Source of the DNA: UBA6265 sp964526965
GTDB lineage: Bacteria > Chloroflexota > Chloroflexia > Thermomicrobiales > UBA6265
Reading direction: 5' to 3'
Assembly (NCBI GenBank): GCA_964526965.1
Contig: CAZGML010000033.1
Coordinates: forward strand, 1-30,631
Length of the DNA: 30,631 nt
Part shown: one piece after another, positions 22,552-30,500 of the stretch
Position numbering within the stretch: position 1 is the stretch's first letter
How the letters are laid out: every line of letters starts with the position of its first letter
Position numbers and translations under genes: made by a program
The notes under the pieces: generated by a model
Database searches by the model: none
What the model saw: only the letters and a program-made list of their open reading frames with translations
What the model was told of the DNA's origin: nothing

Positions 22552-22890
22552 ATGAACCAGATATTTAAAGTCGGCGATGTGGTGAAGATCGTCATGCCGC
22601 AAGGCAGGAACAAGCGCGGTGTGAAAGGGATCCATATGATGTACCACACCAGCCAGGAAGCGAAATGCGATGGCGCTGTGGGCACCATTATCGATATCAA
22701 GCCCGAGGGCACCCACGGTATTGCACTTTACCTTGTGGATTTCACCAAGAATGAAAACCGCTGGATGCCGCCCTACATCCGATACTGGTTCCGTGCGGAC
22801 TTTCTCGAGAAGCAACCAATGCCGGAGGCAGATGAGTCCGGAGTTAGCACCGCCGCCGTCCGGGAGACCCATTCGGAAACCCCGCAGTAG
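22552..22890 (+). CDS. Small hypothetical protein, SH3-like beta-barrel
   Basis: 112 residues. The ATG at 22,552 follows GGAGA by 6 nt; an in-frame GTG at 22,522 is less likely. Residues 1-85 contain 'FKVGDVVKIVMPQG' and 'AKCDGAVGTIIDIKPEG' then 'IALYLVDF', a strand pattern like KOW/SH3-type small barrels, and end in 'YIRYWFRADFLE'. The last 25 residues are polar and look disordered. No signal peptide, membrane segment or catalytic motif. It is the only plus-strand gene in the first 27 kb and converges on the methyltransferase gene 42 nt away. The function is not recognisable. Confidence 0.7.
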   Translation: MNQIFKVGDVVKIVMPQGRNKRGVKGIHMMYHTSQEAKCDGAVGTIIDIKPEGTHGIALYLVDFTKNENRWMPPYIRYWFRADFLEKQPMPEADESGVSTAAVRETHSETPQ

Positions 22891-22932
22891 CAACTACGCT
22901 CGGCACCAGAAGGCGGCCACACCGGACCACCG

Positions 22933-23790
22933 CTACGAACCGGATACCACCCGCGCACCCGGAAGCCGTGATCGCATGATCTCGATAGCTTCCGGGTTTT
23001 GATCTATCAACAGGAATCGACGACCGAGCTTCTCGGCTACGGCGCCAGTGGTGCCGCTACCGGCGAAGAAATCCAGCACCCAGTCACCCGGGTTACTGCT
23101 CGCCTGGATGATCCTGCGCAGGATCCCCTCTGGCTTCTGCGTGGCGTAGCCAGTTTTCTCTTTCCCCGTTGGGGATACGATGGTGTGCCACCACACATCG
23201 GTTGGCAACTTGCCGCGCGCAGCCTTTTCCGGCGTCACGAGGCCGGGCGCCATATAGGGCTCGCGGTCGACATCCTCGGCGTTGAAGATGTAATCGTCCG
23301 GATTCTTCACGTACACCAGAATTGTGTCGTGCTTGCTGGGCCATTTCTTTTTCGTGCGTGCGCCGAAATCATATGCCCAGATGATCTCGTTGAGAAAACA
23401 CTCGCGACCAAATAGCGAATCCAGCAACACCTTGGCATAATGCACTTCACGGTAATCGAGATGGAGGTAGAACGTGCCGTTGGCGGTCAGAAGTCGCCAG
23501 GCTTCTTCCAAACGCGGCTCGAGAAATGCCCAGTAATCGGTGAAGGCATCGTTATACCCAAGCACTGTCCCGCGGACCTGCTCATACGTTTTGCCACCGA
23601 ACCCGATTCGCGTGCCTGTTTCGGAACGTTTGGTGGAAATGGAATAACGCTTCTGGTTTTTACCGGTATTGAACGGGGGATCCACGTAGATGAGCGGGAA
23701 GCTCTCGTCCGGGAGCTGACGCAGTATCTCCAGGTTATCGCCCTCGATGACCAGATTTTCAGACCCCGGCGACCAGGCTAGCGAATCCAT
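22933..23790 (-). CDS. Beta-class site-specific DNA methyltransferase (probable N6-adenine)
   Basis: 285 residues. Motif IV DPPFNTG (37-43) comes before the AdoMet-binding motif I FAGSGTTG near residue 245, the motif order of beta-class DNA methyltransferases such as CcrM. 'ATQKPEGILRRIIQASSNPGD' and 'FLLIDQNPEAIEI' are the usual flanks of motif I. The central region (about 95-220) would hold target recognition. No restriction enzyme or specificity subunit is nearby, so it is an orphan methylase; the target is unknown. The start at 23,790 overlaps the small TM protein gene by 13 nt; an ATG at 23,814 is also in frame. Confidence 0.9.
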   Translation of the reverse strand: MDSLAWSPGSENLVIEGDNLEILRQLPDESFPLIYVDPPFNTGKNQKRYSISTKRSETGTRIGFGGKTYEQVRGTVLGYNDAFTDYWAFLEPRLEEAWRLLTANGTFYLHLDYREVHYAKVLLDSLFGRECFLNEIIWAYDFGARTKKKWPSKHDTILVYVKNPDDYIFNAEDVDREPYMAPGLVTPEKAARGKLPTDVWWHTIVSPTGKEKTGYATQKPEGILRRIIQASSNPGDWVLDFFAGSGTTGAVAEKLGRRFLLIDQNPEAIEIMRSRLPGARVVSGS

Positions 23791-23951
23791 GTCTGCACCA
23801 CAATGAAAACGCACAGCAGCAGGATGATGCCCACTCCAACCAGGATGATGGCAAGGCAGGATCGCGACGTGGAGCGGATATCTTCCGGCCGAATAAGGCC
23901 TTCGGCTTCAATTTCTTCTTGTTCGAACTGCGGTGTTGGAGAATTGGTCAT
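23778..23951 (-). CDS. Small single-TM protein, 57 aa
   Basis: Polar, acidic N-terminus (PQFEQEEIEAEGLIRPEDIR), a linker 'STSRS', then one membrane helix 'CLAIILVGVGIILLLCVF' (about 33-53) and a short 'TWIR' end. Its ATG overlaps the previous gene stop as ATGA and its end overlaps the methyltransferase start, so it is part of a tightly coupled chain. No family recognised. Confidence 0.65.
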   Translation of the reverse strand: MTNSPTPQFEQEEIEAEGLIRPEDIRSTSRSCLAIILVGVGIILLLCVFIVVQTWIR

Positions 23952-24124
23952 CGAAGCCTTTTCGTGAGTGCGTATGCGAAAGCGATCACAGTTGCTGCGA
24001 GTATTGTCGCCCAGGTTGGGCCGAGACATCCGCACCCCGTGCAACCATTCGCTTGAGGATCGGCCGCATCGATCTCTTCGACCATCTCATCGTCGAACGG
24101 AAATGGTGGATCAAGATCACTCAT
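23948..24124 (-). CDS. Small single-TM protein with a Cys-rich segment, 58 aa
   Basis: Acidic N-terminus (SDLDPPFPFDDEMVEEIDAA), a cysteine cluster 'NGCTGCGCLGP' (about residues 27-37), then a membrane helix 'TWATILAATVIAFAYAL' and a basic end TKRLR. The start at 24,124 overlaps the phosphatidyltransferase gene by 8 nt; the ATGA overlap with the next gene supports the frame. The Cys cluster could bind a metal or be lipidated, but it is not at the N-terminus, so it is not a normal lipobox. No family recognised. Confidence 0.62.
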   Translation of the reverse strand: MSDLDPPFPFDDEMVEEIDAADPQANGCTGCGCLGPTWATILAATVIAFAYALTKRLR

Positions 24125-24734
24125 GAACCTGTTTGTGGCTATGTATTTCGCCTTCTGCCCTGGCGAGCTTATAGACATGATAGATGCGCCAAATTGCGGT
24201 GACGTGCGTGAGCGGGGCCAAGATATACAGCGCCCACATCGGCTGCTGGATGATGAGACAGATGGCCAACAGGATCACGCGCTCCGGCCGGGCCAGAAAA
24301 CCAACAGATGCGTTGTAGCCGAGCGCCTCTGCGCGGGCACGAGCATAGCTGATCATGAGTGCGCCAGAGGTCGCCACAAGGATCAGGAACGAGCCGAGGT
24401 GATCATTACTCGTCGTGTTTAGCCACACGAGCAGCCCAACGTAGACAACGATTTCGGAGTAGCGATCGATGGTGGAATCGAAGAATCCGCCAAATTTGCT
24501 GATGGTATTTGTTGCCCGGGCGATGGAACCATCGACCATATCGAATGCGCTGGCGAAGAGCAGTAACACACCGGCGATGATGGGATGACCGAATCCGAGA
24601 ATGATCGCAACGATGACGTTGAGCAGTAGCCCGATAAGCGTTGCCATGTTTGGTGTGATACCAACACTGGCAAACGCACTGCCGACTACCAGCATTCGGC
24701 TACGCACCCAGCTTCCGATCGCTTCAGATAGCAT
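24117..24734 (-). CDS. CDP-alcohol phosphatidyltransferase (PgsA/PIP-synthase-like)
   Basis: 205-residue membrane enzyme that transfers a phosphatidyl group from CDP-diacylglycerol to an alcohol. The full signature is present: Asp65, Asp68, Gly69, Ala72, Arg73, Gly82, Asp86 and Asp90 (DMVDGSIAR...GGFFDSTID). About six hydrophobic helices follow the family layout. Length and pairing with a PimA-like mannosyltransferase favour phosphatidylinositol-phosphate synthase over phosphatidylglycerol-phosphate synthase, but the acceptor is not fixed by these residues. A GGAGGAG site precedes the ATG at 24,734, 80 nt after the glycosyltransferase gene. Confidence 0.88.
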   Translation of the reverse strand: MLSEAIGSWVRSRMLVVGSAFASVGITPNMATLIGLLLNVIVAIILGFGHPIIAGVLLLFASAFDMVDGSIARATNTISKFGGFFDSTIDRYSEIVVYVGLLVWLNTTSNDHLGSFLILVATSGALMISYARARAEALGYNASVGFLARPERVILLAICLIIQQPMWALYILAPLTHVTAIWRIYHVYKLARAEGEIHSHKQVHE

Positions 24735-24814
24735 TCCGGATTCTCCTCCACTGGCACATGTGTGCCTCCCGGTGAAAGTTTACCGGAATTCCAGCCGCCG
24801 AGGTGATCAAGCCG

Positions 24815-25960
24815 TTAACGGAAGGCTGCGCGCCACCGGGCTGACTGGGCGCGTTCGGCTGCGCGTGCGTATTCATCCAGTACGCTTTCGGCTACGCGAT
24901 CCCACGAGTACTGCTGGGCATCAATATGCCCCTGCTTGCCGAGCCGCTTTTGCAGATCGGTATCGGAAAGCACGCGCACCAGCCCCAGGGCCAATGCCAT
25001 GGGGTCACGCGGGGGTACCAGGAGTCCGTTTTCGCCGTTGGTCATCACACTTTCGTACCCGGCAATGGATGTCGCCACCACCGGCTTGCCAGCGGCCATC
25101 GGCTCGACAACGGTGTACCCAAAGCTCTCGCCACCCGTACTGGGCACAGCCATCACATCACAACTGGCATAGTAGCGTGCCTTGTCTTCCTGGCTTACAA
25201 ATCCCTTGAATTCGACATCCCTGATTCCGAGCCGCTCCATTAGCCCTTCGTATTTCTCCGGACGTCCCCCACCAACAACGATGAGCCTGGCGTTTGGAAA
25301 TTGCTGTTTTACGTACGGGAATGCGCGCAACAGGTATTTGAACCCCTTGCGACTTTCCTCAAAGCGGCCAACAAACAGAATGCGCTTTATCCCATCATCC
25401 GCCCACGGAAATCGCTCCACGTGGGATCCGTACTCGGCCAAATCAATGCCGTTCGGGATAATGCGATAATCGCCTTCGAAGTACTTGTTCACCAGTTCGC
25501 GTGCTGGTTCAGAGACGGCAATGCGACCATCAACCCGCCCCAGCACGAAGCTCATGTAGGGCTGAAACGCACGGTACCAGGGCTGCTGTTCGGCGTAGGC
25601 ATGGAATGTAGCCACGTTCACCGCACTGGAGTTGAGCAGCACCATGTAGGGCAGTACGGGCATCAGCGGCTCGTGGCAATGCACCACATCGAACTGCTCA
25701 CGCTTCATGATTTTTTTCACGTCGGCGTAGAGGGTGACATCAAAGGTGAGGCGCATCTTGCTGCCATTGCCGGGAATGGTGATGCTACGGCCGATGCCAT
25801 AGTAATCCTCGCCCACTTCCAGGCCGCCTCGGGGTCCGCGTGGAGCCATTACTTTCACTTCGTGGCCAAGCCGCACAAACTCTTCGCGCAAATGGGCCAC
25901 GTGTTCAGCCACGCCACCGGGTTTGTGCATGCTATATGGCGAAACAAGTGCGATCTTCAT
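24815..25960 (-). CDS. GT4-family glycosyltransferase, PimA-like
   Basis: 381 residues, GT-B fold. N-terminal 'IALVSPYSMHKPGGVAEHV' is the acceptor-side glycine loop; 'VVHCHEPLMPVLPYM' and 'AVSEPARELV' follow; the donor-side 'ILFVGRFEESRKGFKYLL' and the E-x7-E motif in 'GESFGYTVVEPMAAGKPVV' (about 272-290) are the GT4 nucleotide-sugar site. The pattern matches actinobacterial PimA, which mannosylates phosphatidylinositol at the inner membrane face. The neighbouring CDP-alcohol transferase supports a lipid acceptor. GDP-mannose as donor is inferred. The ribosome site is weak. A C-terminal basic tail (SARWRAAFR) could aid membrane contact. Confidence 0.88.
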   Translation of the reverse strand: MKIALVSPYSMHKPGGVAEHVAHLREEFVRLGHEVKVMAPRGPRGGLEVGEDYYGIGRSITIPGNGSKMRLTFDVTLYADVKKIMKREQFDVVHCHEPLMPVLPYMVLLNSSAVNVATFHAYAEQQPWYRAFQPYMSFVLGRVDGRIAVSEPARELVNKYFEGDYRIIPNGIDLAEYGSHVERFPWADDGIKRILFVGRFEESRKGFKYLLRAFPYVKQQFPNARLIVVGGGRPEKYEGLMERLGIRDVEFKGFVSQEDKARYYASCDVMAVPSTGGESFGYTVVEPMAAGKPVVATSIAGYESVMTNGENGLLVPPRDPMALALGLVRVLSDTDLQKRLGKQGHIDAQQYSWDRVAESVLDEYARAAERAQSARWRAAFR

Positions 25961-26067
25961 GCCTGAATGATACCAGTGTAGGCGTTTGCAGTATCCCGGT
26001 GGATCGACCGGGGATCTCTATCCGGGGAACGAGTTCTGACGCCACGAATACAATGCGGGGCTTTCCG

Positions 26068-26847
26068 CTATGAGGCCTCGATCACCAGGCCGTCATAGGC
26101 GAGCGTCACGTGCTCTGGCAACATTGGAGCAATTTCACTTTCGCGCCCGAGCTCGTGCCCGACATGGCTCAAATACGCACGATTCGGCCCGATCTTCTCA
26201 ATGAAATCCAGCGCCTGCTCCAGGTTCATATGGCCGAAGATCTCTGCCTGCTTGAGCGCAGTAGTGACCAGCACCTCCACGCCCTCGAGCAGCGGCCACG
26301 ATTCATCCGGTATGGTGTGCACATCCGTGAGATAAGCCAGGTTTCCAATGCGATAGCCAAGAATGGGGAGCAAACCGTGCATGATTGGAATCGGCGTAAT
26401 TTCGACGCCTTCCACCTCAAAGGGTTTTGATGAATCGATTACGTGCATGTCGAGATTCGGAACGGTGCCGTAGCGGCTACGAATTGGTTCCAGCGTGTAG
26501 CCAAAACGGCGCTGGAAATCTTCTACCGCGTTCTCTGGCAGGTAGACGGGAATGCGTGCTACCTGGCGAAAGTTGTACGGCCGAATGTCATCGACGCCGG
26601 CGGTATGATCGCTATGCATGTGGGTGTAGAGCACGGCATCGATACGGGATGGCACGTTGCGCAGTAGCTGCTGGCGGAGATCTGGCGAGGTGTCGATGAG
26701 GATGTGTGTCCCCTGCGTGCGGATCATGGCCGAGGCGCGGAGCCGCTTGTCGTGCTGATCGGGCGATGTACAAACCTCACACGGACACCCGATGATGGGC
26801 ACACCGCTCGACGTTCCGGTACCAAGAAACTCCAGACTGATAGTCAT
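26068..26847 (-). CDS. PhnP-like metallo-beta-lactamase-fold hydrolase
   Basis: 259 residues. The MBL motif THMHSDHTAG gives His76, His78, Asp80 and His81; later 'MHGLLPILG' and 'LSHVGHELG' supply further metal ligands, and the structural zinc site GCPCEVC has Cys21, Cys23 and Cys26, as in PhnP and related cyclic-phosphate phosphodiesterases. No phosphonate genes are present, so it may be a general phosphodiesterase of this subfamily. The start at 26,847 has a GGGAG site; the frame extends to 26,859 without one. A possible -10 TACAAT lies at 26,894-26,889, with only a poor -35. Confidence 0.9.
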   Translation of the reverse strand: MTISLEFLGTGTSSGVPIIGCPCEVCTSPDQHDKRLRASAMIRTQGTHILIDTSPDLRQQLLRNVPSRIDAVLYTHMHSDHTAGVDDIRPYNFRQVARIPVYLPENAVEDFQRRFGYTLEPIRSRYGTVPNLDMHVIDSSKPFEVEGVEITPIPIMHGLLPILGYRIGNLAYLTDVHTIPDESWPLLEGVEVLVTTALKQAEIFGHMNLEQALDFIEKIGPNRAYLSHVGHELGRESEIAPMLPEHVTLAYDGLVIEAS

Positions 26848-26939
26848 GCACGCTCCCACGCTACGGGTCGAATCGCGTTCCGGGATTCATTGTAACGTTG
26901 ACCTGCATCTCGCAACCCACCTGGGAATGAAGACCAAAT

Positions 26940-26966
26940 CCCCCGGCACCTGACCGGTACCGGGGG
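26940..26966 (-). terminator. Intrinsic terminator of the membrane protein gene
   Basis: An 11-bp stem CCCCCGGTACC / GGTGCCGGGGG (one G-T pair, 5-nt loop) lies 17 nt past the stop at 26,984. On the minus strand it is followed by ATTTGGTCTT, a poor T tract. Confidence 0.6.
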
Positions 26967-26983
26967 AATGGTGAACTAACAGG

Positions 26984-27430
26984 CTAGTTTTGCGCAGTGC
27001 GGGTGAGTACGAAGATCGACCCCGCCGTAACAATATGCATGGCCACCAGCAAGAATCGGAACGATTGGTCAATGTCTTGCAGTACGAAGGGGAACATCAC
27101 CGCCAACACCAGAACAACCAGCAGAATGATGGTGAACAGCCGCGATGCCCTGGGCGCATGATTGGCCAGGTAGACCATGAGCGCACCGAAAAGCACGACC
27201 GGAATCACTGATGCCAGAATGACAGATACAAGGCCAAACGTTGCAGCAGAGTCCGGTAGATTTTCCGGGATCCAGTCAGCTGCCGTACCAATGAAGTACA
27301 GGATAAGATTCAATACCAGCGAGACGCCGGTCAAAATTGCGGTATAACGCCAGATAATTGCAGGGTCAGTACCTTCGTGTATATGCCCTGTTTCCTCCTC
27401 TTCGGCGCTATAGGCTGGATGGTCTCTCAT
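26984..27430 (-). CDS. Four-TM membrane protein (DUF6069-like)
   Basis: 148 residues. A polar, His/Glu-rich N-terminus (SAEEEETGHIHEGTDP) is followed by four hydrophobic helices at roughly 28-49, 65-89, 98-118 and 123-143. The layout 'NLILYFIGTA', 'FGLVSVILASVIPVVL', then a late 'AMHIVTAGSIFVL' resembles DUF6069 proteins. Start: the ATG at 27,430 has a GGGAG site; the frame extends to 27,463 without one. It is monocistronic, diverges from the plus-strand exporters and ends in a hairpin. Function unknown. Confidence 0.72.
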   Translation of the reverse strand: MRDHPAYSAEEEETGHIHEGTDPAIIWRYTAILTGVSLVLNLILYFIGTAADWIPENLPDSAATFGLVSVILASVIPVVLFGALMVYLANHAPRASRLFTIILLVVLVLAVMFPFVLQDIDQSFRFLLVAMHIVTAGSIFVLTRTAQN

Positions 27431-27581
27431 AATGGCTCCCGTCGTTGGACACGCAAAAGTCATCTGTTGCTATATTCACGATCCCGCAATCCCGGTGCCA
27501 ACAGTTTGCTAGAATATGCGCATGATTATCGCGCGCCACACACGTGGCACCTCTTCCATGATTCCCGGTTACCGGGACCTG

Positions 27582-27665
27582 CCGCTACTCGAACAGCACT
27601 GACGCATGTGAGTAGCGGGAGTCTGGCGTCACACCCAACTCCCCGGTTTTCGGGAGTTTCTTCTC
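27582..27665 (+). promoter_or_regulatory. Structured leader occluding the exporter ribosome site
   Basis: CCGCTACTC (27,582-27,590) pairs with GAGTAGCGG (27,610-27,618), 9 bp. AACTCCC (27,637-27,643) pairs with GGGAGTT (27,652-27,658), burying the GGGAG ribosome site 9 nt before the GTG start and followed by TTTCTTCT. GGGAGT (27,617-27,622) can instead pair with ACTCCC (27,638-27,643), freeing the site but breaking the base of the first stem. This is a two-state layout typical of attenuators or riboswitches. It matches no known class I can name. Confidence 0.5.
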
Positions 27666-28952
27666 GTGTTCAATCGAATTCGCTGGCAACGGGGCGACCT
27701 GCTTCGCCAGCCTGACTTTATGAACGTCTGGACGGCTGAAACAATCAGCCAGTTCGGCGCACAGATCAGCATTTTCGCGGTACCGATTATCGCCGCCGTC
27801 ACCCTGGATGCCAGTCCGTTGGAAATGGGCATCCTGGCAGCGGCTGGCAGGGTTCCGCAGCTCCTTCTCGGTTTCATCGCTGGTGCATGGGTCGATCGGC
27901 TACCGCGGTTGCCGATTATGCTCGTGACGAATATCGGCAGAATGGTAGCGAGTTCCATGATTCCGCTGGCGGCGCTGAGCGGAAACCTGACGTTTGCGGT
28001 CCTGCTGGCCGTTGCCGTGATATCAGGAGCACAATCCGTTTTCTTTAATGCGGCCTGGGGAGCGATGTTGCCCGGGCTGGTCGGGCGCGCCCATCTCACC
28101 GACGCCACCAGCAAGCTGATGGGCAGCGCATCATTGGCACAGGTGGTTGGCCCGGCCCTGGGCGGAATCATCGTCGGGTTCATTGGCGGTCCCCACGCGA
28201 TGTGGATACCCGTGGTGACCTTCGCTGCATCGGCATGGTTCCTCTTCCGTGTTGAGGCCCGCGAAATGGTGCCTGATCGCTCGACGAGCGCAACAACCAT
28301 GTGGATGGAAGTGCGGGAAGGCCTCGTTGAACTGTGGCGAGAGCCAGTGGTGCGCGCGCTGATGAACAGCGCGATTGTGCTTCAGTTCGGCGGTGGTGTG
28401 TTCAATGCCGTTTACATCCTCTTCATGACGAACGAACTGGGCCTCAGCAGCCAGGGCATTGGCCTTGTGTTCGCCTCCGGCGGACTGGCCGCGTTGGCAG
28501 GTGCCGCGTTCGCTCCCCGTATCGCTTCCTCGCTGGGTGTGGGGCCTTCCATTCTTTGGAGCGGTATCGCGTTTGGCCTCGGCAACCTGCCCGTACCGCT
28601 GGCGTTCTACTTCCAGGACATCGCCCTGCCCGCCATCGTGCTCTCGGAGGCGCTGGCGTGGTCGAGCCTGATGGTCTTCAACGTGAACCGCTTCGCGCTT
28701 CGCCAGATAGTAACGCCAGATCACCTGCGTGGACGAATCGGCGCATCGTCGGGAACCCTGATTTCCACAGCGATCATGGCAGGCTCGTTGGTCGGTGGAG
28801 TCATCGGGCAAGCAGTAGGAGTGCATGAGGCACTGTACGTGAGCATCGCCGTCATGGGCATGGCCGCGATTTGGGTGTGGCGTTCGCCTGTTCCCGGCGT
28901 GATGGAGTTCCCTCCGGAGCGGGTTGAGCCCGCTAAAAACGCCGCCGTGTAG
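27666..28952 (+). CDS. MFS exporter (MFS_3/EntS-like), first of a pair
   Basis: 428 residues, 12 predicted membrane helices, GTG start at 27,666. 'FMNVWTAETISQFGAQISIFAVPIIAA' (in part) begins helix 1, with loop 'GAWVDRLPRLPIMLVTNIGR' as the MFS 2-3 motif, and 'FNAAWGAMLPGLVGRAHLTD' and 'RLIG'-like 'HLRGRIGASSGTL' typical of MFS_3 exporters (the macrolide/enterobactin group). It is paralogous to the next gene. The GGGAG ribosome site is part of a hairpin. Substrate unknown; efflux is inferred from the family. Confidence 0.9.
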   Translation: MFNRIRWQRGDLLRQPDFMNVWTAETISQFGAQISIFAVPIIAAVTLDASPLEMGILAAAGRVPQLLLGFIAGAWVDRLPRLPIMLVTNIGRMVASSMIPLAALSGNLTFAVLLAVAVISGAQSVFFNAAWGAMLPGLVGRAHLTDATSKLMGSASLAQVVGPALGGIIVGFIGGPHAMWIPVVTFAASAWFLFRVEAREMVPDRSTSATTMWMEVREGLVELWREPVVRALMNSAIVLQFGGGVFNAVYILFMTNELGLSSQGIGLVFASGGLAALAGAAFAPRIASSLGVGPSILWSGIAFGLGNLPVPLAFYFQDIALPAIVLSEALAWSSLMVFNVNRFALRQIVTPDHLRGRIGASSGTLISTAIMAGSLVGGVIGQAVGVHEALYVSIAVMGMAAIWVWRSPVPGVMEFPPERVEPAKNAAV

Positions 28953-28991
28953 GGGTAAATTCCGGCCAATTACCCAGGCCGGAATTTACCC
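28953..28991 (+). terminator. Perfect 15-bp hairpin terminator between the exporters
   Basis: GGGTAAATTCCGGCC and GGCCGGAATTTACCC pair without mismatch around a 9-nt loop. The hairpin begins on the base after the TAG stop and is followed by ATTTTC. It should largely separate transcription of the two exporter genes. Confidence 0.75.
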
Positions 28992-29074
28992 ATTTTCAAG
29001 CGAAAAACGGGCAGAAAAACTCGTTCGAAAACCTCTTCCATTCGCGATTTCGCTCTGCTACTATCTGCTCAGCA

Positions 29075-29093
29075 ATCACGGATTCGCCGTGAT
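29075..29093 (+). other. Leader hairpin upstream of the second exporter
   Basis: ATCACGG and CCGTGAT form a 7-bp stem with a 5-nt loop, 33 nt before the GTG start. ATCAC-aa-CGGATT recurs at about 29,106-29,118 next to the start. A possible -10 TACTAT lies at 29,059-29,064. Function unproven. Confidence 0.35.
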
Positions 29094-29125
29094 CGCTCCT
29101 CTCTTATCACAACGGATTTTATCTC

Positions 29126-30475
29126 GTGGAATCGATTCGCCTTGCTATTGGACGGCGCTCGGCGCTGTGGTCCAATGCCGATTTCATCCGCTTCTGGACT
29201 GGCGAAACCATCGCGAACTTCGGTAACCAGCTGGGTTTGATCGCCCTGCCCATTATCGCAGCTGTCTCGCTGGGTGCTTCCCCGTTCCAGATGGGACTTT
29301 TGACCGCAAGTACACAACTCCCACGTATGGTTGTCGGTATTTTTGCCGGCAGCTGGGTGGATCAACGCAAACGTCTCCCGATCATGATCTGGACGAACGT
29401 TCTTCGCGCTGCAACGCTGATGGCGATTCCGCTGACAGCGCAACTCGGCATCCTTAATTTCACATTGCTCCTGCTCATTTCGGTGATGCTGGGAGTGTTG
29501 GGAATCGTCTTCGATTCCGCCTGGAACGCAATGGTGCCGAACTTGGTGGATCGCAAGGATATGGCGGATGCGAACGGCAAGCTTTGGGCCAGCATGGGGC
29601 TCGCGCAGATCATGGGTCCGGCCCTGGCGGGATCGTTGATTGCGTGGCTCACCGATGCAAATGTTCTCGCGATTACGGCAATTTCGATGCTGCTTGCAGC
29701 ATGGTACATGAAGCAAATTCAGAAGCCGGAACCGGAACCGGAGGACCAGCCGGATATGCACGCGGGTCCGCGGGAGATGCTGCGCAATATCAAGGAAGGC
29801 TACGTGGAGCTTGGCCGCAACCCCGTAGTGCGGCCGCTCACCACAACACTGGTCGGAAGCAGCCTTGGCTCCGGTGTATTTGCCGCGGTATTCCTGCTCT
29901 TTCTGTCGAATAACCTCGAGCTCTCCACCCGAGGTGTTGGCATCATGTACGCGATCGGTGGAACCGGTGCCCTACTGGGCAGCACGTTGGCCGCACCGCT
30001 GGCCGCTCGCTACGGCTTTGGCCGCATCATTACCATCGGCCCCTTCATCCAGGGCGCGAGCAATATGCTGTTCGCAGTCGGAGTGGTATTCAGCCAATGG
30101 GGAATTGCACTGGCCGCGGTTGGTTCGCTGGTTGGTTGGATATTCGTGCAGGCGTACGACATCAATCGCTTCAGCCTGCGGCAGTCGGTAACTCCACCGA
30201 AATTGATGGGACGCATCGCCAGTTCGACGATGACCCTGATTGCGGGCGCCACGATGCTAGGATCACTGGTCGGCGGCGCCGTGGGCCAGGTGTGGGGAAT
30301 TGGGCCAGCACTTGCGCTTGGGGCTGTCATCCAGATCGCAGCGGGGTTTCTCACGCTCTTCTCGTCGGTTCCGGCGATTCACGAACTGCCGAACCTCACG
30401 CATTCTGAGAAGGCCGCACTGCACGACCCAACAGTCGACATGGAGAATGGATTGCTGGAGGGCAACACAGCCTGA
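29126..30475 (+). CDS. MFS exporter (MFS_3/EntS-like), second of a pair
   Basis: 449 residues, 12 predicted helices, GTG start with only a weak ribosome site. 'FIRFWTGETIANFGNQLGLIALPIIAA' (in part), 'GSWVDQRKRLPIMIWTNVLR' and 'LMGRIASSTMTLIAGATMLGSLVGG' parallel the first exporter throughout, so the pair arose by duplication. A central cytoplasmic loop has a charged 'KPEPEPEDQPDM' run not present in the first copy, and the C-terminal tail is longer and acidic. It is separated from the first copy by a strong terminator, suggesting independent control. Substrate unknown. Confidence 0.9.
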   Translation: MESIRLAIGRRSALWSNADFIRFWTGETIANFGNQLGLIALPIIAAVSLGASPFQMGLLTASTQLPRMVVGIFAGSWVDQRKRLPIMIWTNVLRAATLMAIPLTAQLGILNFTLLLLISVMLGVLGIVFDSAWNAMVPNLVDRKDMADANGKLWASMGLAQIMGPALAGSLIAWLTDANVLAITAISMLLAAWYMKQIQKPEPEPEDQPDMHAGPREMLRNIKEGYVELGRNPVVRPLTTTLVGSSLGSGVFAAVFLLFLSNNLELSTRGVGIMYAIGGTGALLGSTLAAPLAARYGFGRIITIGPFIQGASNMLFAVGVVFSQWGIALAAVGSLVGWIFVQAYDINRFSLRQSVTPPKLMGRIASSTMTLIAGATMLGSLVGGAVGQVWGIGPALALGAVIQIAAGFLTLFSSVPAIHELPNLTHSEKAALHDPTVDMENGLLEGNTA

Positions 30476-30500
30476 CTTGATCACTTAGACCTGGCACAAA

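Noticed and set aside
22933..23790. Restriction-modification system
   Set aside because: Only the methylase is present; neighbours are small membrane proteins and lipid genes.
28131..28826. A 231-codon minus-strand frame
   Set aside because: Antisense to the first plus-strand exporter; His/Arg/Gln-rich shadow.
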